From: Deltaproteobacteria bacterium
GTDB taxonomy: Bacteria; Desulfobacterota; Deferrimicrobia; Deferrimicrobiales; Deferrimicrobiaceae
DNA length: 51,553 bases
Reading direction: 5' to 3'
Assembly (NCBI GenBank): GCA_016220005.1
Contig: JACRIV010000022.1
Coordinates: forward strand, 1 to 51,553
A model generated the notes under the pieces. The model was not told where the DNA came from, searched no databases, and worked only from the letters and a program-made list of their open reading frames with translations. Below, piece after piece: positions 1 to 8,077 of this stretch (within the stretch, counting starts at the first letter, position 1; each line of letters opens with the position of its first letter). Made by a program: the position numbers and the translations under genes.

Positions 1-112
1 CGCTCGGACGTCCTTGTCCGAGGCGAAGCGGGCGGCCTCGGCAGCTTCCGCGGCCCTCCATGGCCGCTCTTCCTCCTGCTCGTCGGCGCTGCCTCGGAGC
101 TCGCATCCTCCG
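1..112 (-). other. Unresolved sequence at window edge, possibly a truncated coding region
   Basis: Downstream of the methyltransferase gene on the minus strand, all three minus frames stay open to the window edge. One frame starts at a TTG overlapping the methyltransferase stop. Another reads ERPWRAAEAAEAARFASDKD, which looks helix-forming and protein-like. I recognise no family and cannot choose the frame or start from about 110 bases. Confidence 0.25.
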
Positions 113-841
113 TCAAGTTGGCTCGCCGGTTGGATGCTCGCTCCCCACGACGCCGACGTACAGGGTCACGATGCCGAAGGTGAGCGGGCGGCGGGCGACC
201 GAAGCGCAGCCCGCGTCGCGCATCATCTCCGCGAAGGCGCGCGGGGGAGGGAACTCCTGCACGGACCGGGGGAGATAGGCATAGGCGCTCCTCTTCGAGA
301 AGAGCCCCCCGATCCGCGGGAGAACCTGCCTGAAGTAGAAACGGTAGAGGGCGCCGAAGAGCGCCCCCTCCGGCTCCGAAAACTCGAGCACGACGACCTG
401 CCCTCCGGCCCGGACCACCCGGCACATCTCCGAGAGTCCCCGCGCGCGGTCCGCCACGTTACGGATCCCGAAGGCGATCGAGGCGGAGTCGAAGGCGCCG
501 TCCCGGAACGGGAGCGCCTCCCCGGGGGCGCGGACGAAGGCGATCCTCCCCGCCGCGCCGGCGCGGTCCGCTTTCCCCCGCCCGATCCGCATCATCTCGA
601 TGGAAATGTCCGAGCCGACGACTCGGGCTTCGCTTCCTTTCCGCCGCAGGATCTCCAGCGCCACGTCGGCGGTCCCCGTGGCCACGTCCAGGTGTCTCCC
701 CCCCCGGGCCGGAAGGATCAGCGACGCCGCTTCCCTCCGCCAACTCCGGTCCCTGCCGCAGGAGAGGAGCCGGTTGAGAAAGTCGTACCGCGGCGCGATA
801 GCGGAAAACATCTCGCCGATCCTGCGGTTCCGTTCGTCCAT
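113..841 (-). CDS. ubiE: UbiE/MenG-type demethylmenaquinone (ubiquinone) C-methyltransferase
   Basis: SAM-dependent C-methyltransferase of quinone biosynthesis, 242 aa, close to the usual UbiE length. Visible family marks are the N-terminal FSAIAPRYDFLNRLLS segment, the SAM-binding motif I LDVATGTADVAL, the post-motif acidic residue in VGSDIS, and FGIRNV followed by VLEFSEPEG. An in-frame TTG lies three codons upstream (850). The ATG at 841 is preferred because the GGGGAAAG purine run is about 11 bases away from it and only 2 bases from the TTG. It is the last complete minus-strand gene before the window edge, and no other quinone gene is visible. In an organism of this type the likely product is menaquinone, but the sequence does not separate the two substrates. 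Confidence 0.9.
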   Translation of the reverse strand: MDERNRRIGEMFSAIAPRYDFLNRLLSCGRDRSWRREAASLILPARGGRHLDVATGTADVALEILRRKGSEARVVGSDISIEMMRIGRGKADRAGAAGRIAFVRAPGEALPFRDGAFDSASIAFGIRNVADRARGLSEMCRVVRAGGQVVVLEFSEPEGALFGALYRFYFRQVLPRIGGLFSKRSAYAYLPRSVQEFPPPRAFAEMMRDAGCASVARRPLTFGIVTLYVGVVGSEHPTGEPT

Positions 842-1032
842 CCGATGCAATGCTTTCCCCGACGAGGAGCTCGAAGTGCTTCAGTATACCAGTCCCGCCA
901 TGGCGCGGGCGGGGGAACTATCCGCCGCGGCACGGGTTTAAATATCCATGGGAAGAGAACGGGAAATGAATTTTCCGACCCTCCTGCCTCGTCTAATAGT
1001 ACGGTGACGGAGAGGGAAGGGGCCCTCGGAAG

Positions 1033-2757
1033 ATGAAACGTGCCTGCGGTTTCCTGATCGCGTTTATCGCTGTTGCGGCACTGTCGTCCTCGACGCCGAT
1101 CCGCGCGGCCGAACTCGACACGGAAGCGGTCGAACTCGACAGGGAGGAGGAAGGGTTTTCTGCCTACTCGGTGGCCCGCCTGAAGATTTTCGAAGGGTCC
1201 GCCTGGGTTCGCCTCCCCGATTCCGGAGAATGGGAGGAGTACTCCACCAACACGCCCATACCCGAACGGGCGCGGATCAACGTTCCCGAGGGATCGGAAG
1301 CGGAGCTCCAGTTCCATGGCGGGCAGTTCGTTCTGCTGACCGGCGGGACGGACGTGGACGTCAGGAAGTTCGATGAGGAAGGGACGGCGTTCCGGCTCCG
1401 GTCGGGAGAGATCCGCTTCGACCTTCCGGCGGATGATTTCTCGCCGGTGAGCGTGGCGGTTCCAGGCGGCAAGGCGAACTTCTCCGTCCCGGGGCGCTAC
1501 TGGCTGGACGTCCGGGACGACAGGGAGACGCGGCTCGTCGTTCGCTCGGGGGAAGGGGCGGTCACCGTAAACAAGGGCGAGTTCCGCGTCAAGGCCGGTG
1601 AGCAGGCCCTGATCGGCCGGGATGTGCGGATCAGCGCCTATTCCGGAAAGGGCGACGAAGGTTATGCGCCGCCCTCTCCTCTGTCCGAGGAAGAAAAGAA
1701 GGCAGGGGTCCCCCCGGCGGCGGCGAATGAACTCCGCGACTACGGGGAGTGGGTCCACAGCGACGATTACGGCTGGGTCTGGCGTCCCCGAGTCGCCCCC
1801 GACTGGACCCCCTATTACTACGGGCGTTGGGTGTGGGTGTCGCCGTACGGATGGACCTGGGTGTCGAACGAGCCGTGGGGCTGGTACCCCTACCATTTCG
1901 GGTGGTGGGTGGCCGATCCTTTCTTCGGGTGGATCTGGTGCCCCTTCCACTCGTTCGTGTCGGTGAGCTTCGTGTTCGGGCATGTACACTTCGTCCATTT
2001 CCACAGGACGGCATTCTTCTTCCCCGCGACGGTCCGGTTCGTGCGGGACGGCCGATTCGTGCGGTGGCTGCCGTTGCGTCCGGGAGAGCGCTTCGTCCGG
2101 TCGACGTTTACGCGGACCGATACGCGGCTGGCGCGCTGGGACAGGCCGCTGGACCGCGGAAGGGTCTTCGTCCGGGCCGAGGGGGAGCGGGGGAAGCGGG
2201 GTTGGCGCGACTGGACAACGGCGCAGCGGGAGCGCACGGCGGCGGCCGATCGCGGCCGCGACGTGAGAGTGCGGCTGGCGCCTCCTCGCGGGGAAGGGCC
2301 GATGCGCGATGACGGATCCGCCGTCCGGAAGGGGATGGGGACGCGCCCCGACAGGCAGGAGCGGTTCCGCGGACGCGAGTTCCGGGGAAGGGAGGGTCGC
2401 TCCCCCCGCGGCAGCCTTGCTCCCGAGAACCGGCGAGGCGGGGGAGACCGGGGGGTTCGCACGGAAAGCGCAAGACCCCCGCGGTCCGAGCGGTCGGGGA
2501 GGAATTTCCGGGAAGGAATGCCGCCCGCCCGGATGAGCGCGCCTCCTCCTCCCACGGGCCCCAGGCATTTCACGGGCGAACGCGGGTTCTCCCGTCTCGG
2601 CCCGGGGGGTTCCATAAGGATGGAGAGCGCCGGCGGTTTACGCGGCCCGGCGGAGCGGTTTCAGACGCGGGGCTCGGTCCCCGGCAGGGGCGGAGGCGAG
2701 CGTTTCGATTCCGGCGGCCGGGGCGGTCACGGTTTCTCCGGCGGCGGCCGGCGGTGA
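1033..2757 (+). CDS. Secreted FecR-domain protein with W/Y-rich DUF6600-like region and Arg/Gly-rich tail
   Basis: 574 aa with an N-terminal signal peptide (about residues 1-26, ending near IRAAE), so probably exported. Residues of about 50-200 resemble a FecR-type beta domain (SAWVRLPDSGEW, LRSGEIRFDL, VRSGEGAVTV). About 235-330 is extremely aromatic, with repeated YGxWVW/YGWTW/WGWYPYHFGWW units typical of DUF6600 proteins. Beyond about 370 the chain is Arg/Gly/Pro-rich and probably disordered, ending in RGGHGFSGGGRR. A purine-rich stretch precedes the ATG. The function of this family is not established. The FecR part suggests envelope sensing or a structural role, but no sigma factor or TonB receptor gene is nearby. 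It converges on the lipoprotein gene at 2792-3088. Confidence 0.8.
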   Translation: MKRACGFLIAFIAVAALSSSTPIRAAELDTEAVELDREEEGFSAYSVARLKIFEGSAWVRLPDSGEWEEYSTNTPIPERARINVPEGSEAELQFHGGQFVLLTGGTDVDVRKFDEEGTAFRLRSGEIRFDLPADDFSPVSVAVPGGKANFSVPGRYWLDVRDDRETRLVVRSGEGAVTVNKGEFRVKAGEQALIGRDVRISAYSGKGDEGYAPPSPLSEEEKKAGVPPAAANELRDYGEWVHSDDYGWVWRPRVAPDWTPYYYGRWVWVSPYGWTWVSNEPWGWYPYHFGWWVADPFFGWIWCPFHSFVSVSFVFGHVHFVHFHRTAFFFPATVRFVRDGRFVRWLPLRPGERFVRSTFTRTDTRLARWDRPLDRGRVFVRAEGERGKRGWRDWTTAQRERTAAADRGRDVRVRLAPPRGEGPMRDDGSAVRKGMGTRPDRQERFRGREFRGREGRSPRGSLAPENRRGGGDRGVRTESARPPRSERSGRNFREGMPPARMSAPPPPTGPRHFTGERGFSRLGPGGSIRMESAGGLRGPAERFQTRGSVPGRGGGERFDSGGRGGHGFSGGGRR

Positions 2758-2791
2758 GTAAGGGATCAGGCGGGCGGACACGCTGCTTTCG

Positions 2792-3088
2792 TCAAGGGGT
2801 ATCTTCAGGCCGGAGCGGCTCCCCGGAATCCGGCGGAGGGAACGTCACCTCGAAAAGCGTCAGCCAGCGGCCGCGGTATTCGTCGCCGACCGAGGGCGGC
2901 TCCGCAGGCGGCCGGGCAGGCTGTTCCGCCCTCATTCTCACATTGGGAGATTCCACAGGCGGCAGCCTTACCTCGACCTTCGGCTTGTCGGGACGCACGG
3001 CCTGCTTTTCCCGGGCGCATCCCCCCAGGACGGCCATGATCGCCAGGATCAATGCGGCGAGCAGGACGACGAGGAAACCTCGCTTCAT
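2792..3088 (-). CDS. Small predicted lipoprotein, function unknown
   Basis: 98 aa. A basic N-terminus, a hydrophobic stretch (residues of about 4-21) and the lipobox VLGGC predict lipidation at Cys23 or so. The mature part is short, Pro- and charge-rich (KPKVEVRLPP, SVGDEYRGRWLTLFEVTFPP) and shows no family I recognise. A strong GAGGAGG site lies upstream of the ATG. It converges with the FecR/DUF6600 gene 34 bases away. Confidence 0.65.
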   Translation of the reverse strand: MKRGFLVVLLAALILAIMAVLGGCAREKQAVRPDKPKVEVRLPPVESPNVRMRAEQPARPPAEPPSVGDEYRGRWLTLFEVTFPPPDSGEPLRPEDTP

Positions 3089-3193
3089 GGCCGTTGCCTC
3101 CTCTTTCCGATTTCATTCTACGCCGAATCCTGCAGCGAAGAGTGATGGGTGCACGTGCGGGTGTGGTTTAATAATAAGAGGAGGACTCAGACG

Positions 3194-3343
3194 TTGACGA
3201 TTCACGCGGGGCCGCTTCTTGCGAGCCTGATCGAAATCGAGGAAGGGTTGCCCGTTCCCGCGGGGCCAAGCAGTTACGTTCCCCTCGTTCTGGCCGTGCT
3301 GGGATTTCTCCTCACGCTGCTGTTTGCGCGACGGGAAGGCTGA
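3194..3343 (+). CDS. Predicted 49-aa single-pass membrane protein (TTG start)
   Basis: A GAGGAGG ribosome binding site 8 bases upstream supports the TTG at 3194 rather than the earlier ATG at 3149. The product has a short N-terminal part with an acidic patch (IEIEEGLPVP), one hydrophobic helix (YVPLVLAVLGFLLTLLFA) and a basic C-terminus (RREG), consistent with one membrane pass and the C-terminus in the cytoplasm. An AT-rich stretch (TTTAATAATAAG) just upstream could hold a -10 element. The last 70 bases overlap the 3' end of the convergent tRNA nucleotidyltransferase gene, which lowers confidence. Confidence 0.4.
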   Translation: MTIHAGPLLASLIEIEEGLPVPAGPSSYVPLVLAVLGFLLTLLFARREG

Positions 3344-4815
3344 ACAAGGAGAGGGCCGGGCGCAGCCCTTCCCTTCAGGAAGATCCTACGGACGAGGTTT
3401 TCTGCCTCTTCCTCCGTCCCGACCCTGCCTGCAAGCGTGGCCTCCCGCACCTCTTCCAGGATCTCCTCCATCCGTGGACCCGCCGGGATTCCGATCGCGA
3501 GGAGGTCCCTTCCCGACAGGAGCGGCTTGAGTCGAGCGGCCTTCCGCAGGATCGGACCGAAATCGGTCTTCCGCCGCCCGGCGGACTCCCGGACGGCGTC
3601 GTAGAGGACCTGAAGGTGGCGGGGCGATTCCCACCTGCCGAAGATGGACTCGATCCGGGCGTTGCGGTTTCTTGCCGGCAGTCCATGCGCGAGCCGGCCC
3701 AGGTCTTCCAGCAGCTGGACGACGCGGCGCACCTGGGGGAAATGGAGGCGTCTTGCGGCGGCTTCCGTCTGCGGCAGGCGAAAAACCCTCCTGACGGTCG
3801 GGCCGGGCCGGTCCGCCCGACCACGCCGCGAAGACCACGGGGCTCCTCCCTGGGCGAGGTTCCTGCATTCCGCTTCGGCGAACTCCACGAGCAGGTTGGC
3901 AAGGAGCAGCGTCTCCGGCAGCGGCCGGCCGAGCGATCTTTCCATGATCGCGTATCGCCGCTCCATTCTCGGAGGGGAGTAGCCTTTCCGGCCGGGCGCT
4001 CCCGGAAAGAGGATCCGCAGGATCCCCGCGCGGTGGAGGTCCCGGACGGTCCCTTCCGGGTTTGCGGCGAGCGACCGGAGCAGCTCGCCGATCACCCGCT
4101 CGCCCGAGATGGTTCCCAGGAGCTGCGGCGCGGCCTTGCGGATCGCGTCCCAGGTCCTCTTCTCGATGAAGTAGCCTTTCCTCTCGTTCTTCTGGCGGAT
4201 GGCGCGCAGCATCCGCAGCGGGTCCTCCCGGTAGCGCTCCGCAGGGTTTCCCACACCGCGGATCCGCTTACGCCGCAGGTCCTCGAGCCCGCCGAAGAAG
4301 TCGATCACTTCGCCGGAAAGGCGGTTTCCCGCGAAAAGGAATCGGAAGATCAGGCTGTTGATCGTGAAGTCGCGCCGGGAGGCGTCTTCCCGCGCGTCGA
4401 TGCCGTCCGTGCGGACGTCGAACTGCCGATGCCCCGGCCCGGTGGAATGCTCGGTCCGAGCCAATGCGATGTCGATGTCCTCTTCCGACCAGGCGGCGGA
4501 CACCTTGTATACCGCGAACTGCCTGCCGGCCTGCAGGATGCGGCGGATGCCGAGATCGGCCGCGGGGAGAGACCCGAGCGCTCGACCGAGAGGGCCGAAC
4601 TGCACGCCGGTGACCATCAGGTCGACGTCTTTTCCCGGACAGCCCTCGATGAGGTCCCGGACGAACCCCCCCACGAGGTAGGTCGAGCCGCCCGCGGCGG
4701 CGGCGGCGCGGCAGAACGATTCCAGGAACCTCCACAGAGCCTTGCGCCTGCGGAGCGCGCGCAGGACACGGAAGGATGTTTCCTTCGGGACGGGGATACC
4801 GTACGGTTCGACCAC
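3274..4815 (-). CDS. CCA tRNA nucleotidyltransferase / poly(A) polymerase family protein
   Basis: 513 aa class II nucleotidyltransferase that would add C and/or A to tRNA 3' ends. Seen: LVGGFVRD, the metal-binding GKDVDLMV, RRDFTINSL, DFFGGLEDL and RYREDPLRMLRAIR, followed by a C-terminal tRNA-binding half without an HD domain. The GTG start at 4815 is chosen because AGGGAGG lies 8 bases upstream and the sequence farther upstream is antisense to the macrodomain gene. Related bacteria can split CCA addition between separate CC- and A-adding enzymes, or have a poly(A) polymerase paralogue, so the exact specificity is open. It is divergent from the macrodomain gene, and its 3' end overlaps a small plus-strand ORF. 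Confidence 0.85.
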   Translation of the reverse strand: MVEPYGIPVPKETSFRVLRALRRRKALWRFLESFCRAAAAAGGSTYLVGGFVRDLIEGCPGKDVDLMVTGVQFGPLGRALGSLPAADLGIRRILQAGRQFAVYKVSAAWSEEDIDIALARTEHSTGPGHRQFDVRTDGIDAREDASRRDFTINSLIFRFLFAGNRLSGEVIDFFGGLEDLRRKRIRGVGNPAERYREDPLRMLRAIRQKNERKGYFIEKRTWDAIRKAAPQLLGTISGERVIGELLRSLAANPEGTVRDLHRAGILRILFPGAPGRKGYSPPRMERRYAIMERSLGRPLPETLLLANLLVEFAEAECRNLAQGGAPWSSRRGRADRPGPTVRRVFRLPQTEAAARRLHFPQVRRVVQLLEDLGRLAHGLPARNRNARIESIFGRWESPRHLQVLYDAVRESAGRRKTDFGPILRKAARLKPLLSGRDLLAIGIPAGPRMEEILEEVREATLAGRVGTEEEAENLVRRIFLKGRAAPGPLLVQPSRRANSSVRRNPSTARTRGT

Positions 4816-4941
4816 GTCTTCGGCCTCCCTTTGACTCCCGATTCTACCGTTTTCTGCCGCCTTTCGGCGAGAATTAAACGTCTTCCGGAAAGGAAAAGCG
4901 CGGAGGGATTGCCGGGAAAATATGCACGGGAGGTGAAGGAC

Positions 4942-5484
4942 ATGGAACGCGAGTTCGGGGACAGAAAGATCCAGCTGGTCCTGGGGGACATCACCGAGGA
5001 GAGGAGCGACGCGATCGTTAACGCCGCCAATTCCTCCCTCCTCGGGGGAGGGGGCGTGGACGGAGCGATCCACAGGGCGGGGGGGCCGGCCATCCTCGAG
5101 GAGTGCAAGGCGATACGGCAGCGCTGCGGCGAATGCCCCCCCGGGATGGCGGTGATCACGACGGGAGGGCGGCTTGCCGCCAGGTACGTCATCCATACGG
5201 TCGGCCCGGTGTGGAGGGGCGGAAGGGCGGGGGAGGAGTCCCTGCTCTCCTCCTGCTACCGGAACTCCCTGCGCCTGGCGGCGGAGAAGGGGTTGTCGTC
5301 GGTCGCCTTCCCGTCGATCAGCACGGGGATCTACGGCTTTCCCGCGGCGAAAGCCGCCCCGGTGGCGCTTGGGGCCGTCGCACGGTTTCTTTCGGAGGAG
5401 GAGCGGTCTCCGTCGATCGTCCGTTTCGTCCTGTTCGACGAAGGGACCTTCCATACCTACAGCGAGGCGTTGGCGGATCTCTAG
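4942..5484 (+). CDS. Macrodomain (ADP-ribose-binding) protein
   Basis: 180 aa stand-alone macrodomain of the YmdB/Appr-1''-p processing type. Seen: the ligand-binding AIVNAANSSLLGGGGVDGAIHRAGG (quoted here in its two known blocks, AIVNAANSSLLGG and GVDGAIHRAGG), VIHTVGPVW, and the phosphate loop PSISTGIYGFP. Such proteins hydrolyse or bind O-acetyl-ADP-ribose, ADP-ribose-1''-phosphate or ADP-ribosylated residues. The start follows a strong GGGAGGTGAAGG site. It is divergent from the tRNA nucleotidyltransferase gene. Its stop shares the palindrome CTAG with the stop of the convergent APS-kinase-like gene. Confidence 0.9.
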   Translation: MEREFGDRKIQLVLGDITEERSDAIVNAANSSLLGGGGVDGAIHRAGGPAILEECKAIRQRCGECPPGMAVITTGGRLAARYVIHTVGPVWRGGRAGEESLLSSCYRNSLRLAAEKGLSSVAFPSISTGIYGFPAAKAAPVALGAVARFLSEEERSPSIVRFVLFDEGTFHTYSEALADL

Positions 5485-6032
5485 CTCGTCAGGTATCCCT
5501 TCCCGATGAGCCGGGCCACGATCCGTCGCGCTCCCTCCCCGGGCGACTCCCCGTCGCCGCGCACGACCACGTCCGGGCGCAGCGGCGGCTCGTACTCGGC
5601 TTGGACGCCGGGCACGCCGGAGGCGGCCCCCTCCCTGGCGCTTCGGTAGATCCCCTTGGGATCGCGGGCCGCACACACCGAGAGGGGGCAGTCCACGTAG
5701 ACTTCCAGGAACCTGGATATCTGGCGCCTTGCCCTGTCCCTGTAAGAGCGGCGGATGGCCGTGGCGTCGAAGATGACCGACACCCCGTGCTCGGTGAGAA
5801 GCCGCCCGATGTAGGCCATCCCCCCGTAGAAGACGTCCCGCTCCGCCTCGTCGTAGCGCGGAGCGGGGGTGAAGATCCGGCGGAGGACGTCCGACTCCAG
5901 GACCGCGAAGTTCGTTCCCCGGCTTGCGAGCTCCCGGGCCAGCGCCGCGGCGAGGGTCGATTTCCCCGAGGCGGGCAGGCCCGTGATCCAGACGGCGAAT
6001 CCCGGTTGCAATGACTTAGTGCTGCGCTTCAT
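5481..6032 (-). CDS. Adenylylsulfate kinase-like P-loop kinase
   Basis: 183 aa of the CysC fold: Walker A GLPASGKST near residue 20, VYVDCPLSVC, DPKGIYRSAREG and a YEPPLRPD segment, as in APS kinases. Other APS-kinase motifs are altered: the usual LDGDxLR reads LESDVLR and the FISPYR region reads DATAIRRSYRDRAR. The substrate may therefore not be adenylylsulfate. No sulfate adenylyltransferase is present. It lies downstream of a phosphotransferase gene on the same strand, separated by an inverted-repeat element (6015-6203). The ATG used here lies inside the terminal repeat of that element, so the first seven or so codons come from it. Confidence 0.75.
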   Translation of the reverse strand: MKRSTKSLQPGFAVWITGLPASGKSTLAAALARELASRGTNFAVLESDVLRRIFTPAPRYDEAERDVFYGGMAYIGRLLTEHGVSVIFDATAIRRSYRDRARRQISRFLEVYVDCPLSVCAARDPKGIYRSAREGAASGVPGVQAEYEPPLRPDVVVRGDGESPGEGARRIVARLIGKGYLTS

Positions 6033-6203
6033 AATTACGGCGACGTATTTGTTTTCGACACGGCACCGAGAGCGTCGATGCGCCGGTCCGGCAAGGCGCG
6101 CGACTGAGGCGTACTGTTAAAGTACGGCGCAAGGAGCGCAACGCAGCCCGACCGGATGCAGCGGCGCTCGAATGCAGGCGTAATTATGAAACGCAGCACT
6201 TAG
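6015..6203. repeat. Dispersed inverted-repeat element, copy B1
   Basis: A 189 bp element bounded by 25 bp terminal inverted repeats (6015-6039 and 6179-6203; 23 of 25 positions match, core TGCTGCG...TTCATAATTACG). Inside is a short hairpin (CGTACT/AGTACG) followed by AAGGAGCGCAACGCAG. The interior aligns by eye, on the opposite strand, with the repeat at the end of the window (51415-51553). One end contains the TAA stop of the phosphotransferase gene and the other the ATG of the APS-kinase-like gene. It looks like a MITE-like or REP-like element with no coding capacity of its own. Confidence 0.75.
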
Positions 6204-7288
6204 GCTCCGCAGTAGACGTTCACGATCGCCGGGTCGAACGCGTCCGCGTCGAGCACCGCCTCGATGAACGCGAAGAGCTTCCGCCGCACCCCGTCGGACA
6301 GGCTGGGGTACCAGACCGGGCTGGCCATCACGAGCCCCCGGAACGCGTAGAAGGGCGCCGCGACCTCCAGGATCTCCCTGTCGTCGCTTCTTTCCAGGTA
6401 TCGGTCCCAGAACCCGCGGAACAGGGTTTCGAAGGGACCGGTGAGGCGGCCGCTCCGCTGGAGGGAGCAGAACAGGTAGTTGCCGGTGAGGGAGGTGACG
6501 TCGTCGGCCGCGTCGCCCCATTCCCCCCGGGAGCGGTCCAGCACGCTGAAGTCCGTCCCTTCCCGGAACAGGATGTTGTACGGGTGGAAATCGCCGTGGA
6601 CCTGGCGCAGCCGGTGGGTGCGCTCGGAAAGCCGCCAGCGCCACGCGACGCAGCGATGTTCGACTGCTTCCAGCAGTTCGCGGGTGATGAACCCGTGCCG
6701 GGGCGGATAGCTGTCGGCAAGTCCCATGATGCACTCGCCGTGGCCCACCAGTTCGCGGACGCGCCGAATGTAGAGCCCGGGATCGCTCCCCCGGATCCGG
6801 TGGATGCCTGCCAGGTAATCGCACAGGGCGTCGGCCCGCGCCAGGTCGAGGTCCGTGAGGGGCCCGCCTTCCTGCAGGCGGGCCAGGTCGTGGATGTAGG
6901 CCTTCCCCTCCACGTACTCCATGAAGAGGAACAGCTCCTCCGCCTTCCCGAGGGAGAGGAGGCTTCCTTCCTTCTGAAAGGCGCCCACGTCCAGCGAACG
7001 CGCGTGCCGGGGGAGGCGGTTGAACGCGCTGTAGTCCCACAGGAGCATCTGGGCGCGGTCCGACATGTGTTCGTGCCCGAAGGGGCCGGGGGAGAGGGTC
7101 TCCACCACGGCCCGGCGCCGCTTCCCCGCGACTTCGTACTCGACCAGGACCGGCATGCCGTAGCCGTATCCCTTGATGGCTCCCGTGCGGATATGCTCCC
7201 CGAGGAGAGAGAGGCGAAGGACCTGCACAGGCTTGCCGTGAAGGGCCGAAAGGTAAGGCTCGAGGTTCTCCCGGCTGAGATCCGGCAT
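6200..7288 (-). CDS. APH-family phosphotransferase (substrate unknown)
   Basis: 362 aa. The C-terminal half carries the phosphotransferase catalytic loop VHGDFHPYNILF and the downstream metal-binding acidic segment (FSVLDRSRGEWGDAADDV), and the N-terminal half has ELFLFMEYVEGKAY as the hinge. This is the fold of aminoglycoside, choline and homoserine kinases. Nothing identifies the substrate, and antibiotic resistance should not be assumed. It is followed by the APS-kinase-like gene and preceded 13 bases upstream by a DinB-like gene, so the three are probably cotranscribed. Its stop codon lies within the terminal repeat of element B1. Confidence 0.8.
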   Translation of the reverse strand: MPDLSRENLEPYLSALHGKPVQVLRLSLLGEHIRTGAIKGYGYGMPVLVEYEVAGKRRRAVVETLSPGPFGHEHMSDRAQMLLWDYSAFNRLPRHARSLDVGAFQKEGSLLSLGKAEELFLFMEYVEGKAYIHDLARLQEGGPLTDLDLARADALCDYLAGIHRIRGSDPGLYIRRVRELVGHGECIMGLADSYPPRHGFITRELLEAVEHRCVAWRWRLSERTHRLRQVHGDFHPYNILFREGTDFSVLDRSRGEWGDAADDVTSLTGNYLFCSLQRSGRLTGPFETLFRGFWDRYLERSDDREILEVAAPFYAFRGLVMASPVWYPSLSDGVRRKLFAFIEAVLDADAFDPAIVNVYCGA

Positions 7289-7301
7289 TCGGGCGCCTGC
7301 C

Positions 7302-7808
7302 TTATTCGGAGAGGATCTGTTTCAGGTGATTGATGTCGTGGCGCGCCATCCGGGCGGCGAGCTCCTCGAGCGTCAGCCGGCCCGATTCCGGGTGGACTCC
7401 CGTGCGCTTCATCCGCTCCCCGTCAAGTGCCGACAGGAGGGCGACGTTTTCGGCCCGGAGCCCGGCGAACCGGGAGACGAGTTTCCTTGCGTCCTTCTCC
7501 CGGAAGGGCCGCAGCCCGCTGACCCACTTTTCCTGGTCGAAGAAGGAGATGTTCGGGTCGTCCTCGCAGAGGATCTTCCGGATACGGAAGGTCATGACCG
7601 TCTCGGTGTCCAGCATGTGCGCCAGGATGTCCCGGCGGGACCAGTCCGCCTCCGAGCTGCGCCCGGAAAGCCGTTGCGGGGTGGCGGTTGCGGCGATCTT
7701 CCGCAGGAGCGCCGGCATCCGGCGCAGGATCCCGAGGACGTCCCCTTCGTCCAGCTTTTCCTCCAGGGACTCGATCCATCCCATTCCGGCCTTCGCCGCC
7801 ACGGCCAT
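7302..7808 (-). CDS. DinB-like (YfiT/DUF664 superfamily) four-helix protein
   Basis: 168 aa helical protein with the three spaced histidines of DinB-type metal-binding bundles: one in ILAHMLDTET and two in RHDINHLKQI near the C-terminus. Members include thiol S-transferases and many uncharacterised proteins. The family name does not imply the DinB DNA polymerase. The ATG at 7808 is chosen over 7835 because a GGAG site lies 8 bases before it. It heads the minus-strand run with the phosphotransferase and the APS-kinase-like kinase. The 270 bp upstream, to the small ORF at 8078, hold no gene I can support. Confidence 0.75.
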   Translation of the reverse strand: MAVAAKAGMGWIESLEEKLDEGDVLGILRRMPALLRKIAATATPQRLSGRSSEADWSRRDILAHMLDTETVMTFRIRKILCEDDPNISFFDQEKWVSGLRPFREKDARKLVSRFAGLRAENVALLSALDGERMKRTGVHPESGRLTLEELAARMARHDINHLKQILSE

Positions 7809-8077
7809 CCAGCATCTCCTTCGTTCCAGCAACATTTTACACTAACAAAAATGCCGTGCCGACGAACGGTTGGTTTTCCCAAGAAACCATTTATCGCATT
7901 TTATCCAAGGGGAAAACAACAAGGCGTTTGGGATGGCCCGTTTCCTCAGTGGAGGACCTCGGAAGATGGGTGGCGTGCCGGTTTTCAACATTCGCTTGAT
8001 GGAAATTGTTGCTGGCTTGTAAGGTATTCTCGCAACCTGGCGACTCATCGACAAGTGGAAAGCGAAAGGAGGGGGCC

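Noticed and set aside
718-2568. Long minus-strand frame opposite the FecR/DUF6600 gene
   Set aside because: Pro/Arg-rich shadow of a plus-strand gene that has a signal peptide and repeated aromatic motifs.
6200-7288. Aminoglycoside resistance gene
   Set aside because: The catalytic loop is shared by many small-molecule kinases; the chromosomal housekeeping-like context and lack of mobile genes give no support for antibiotic resistance.
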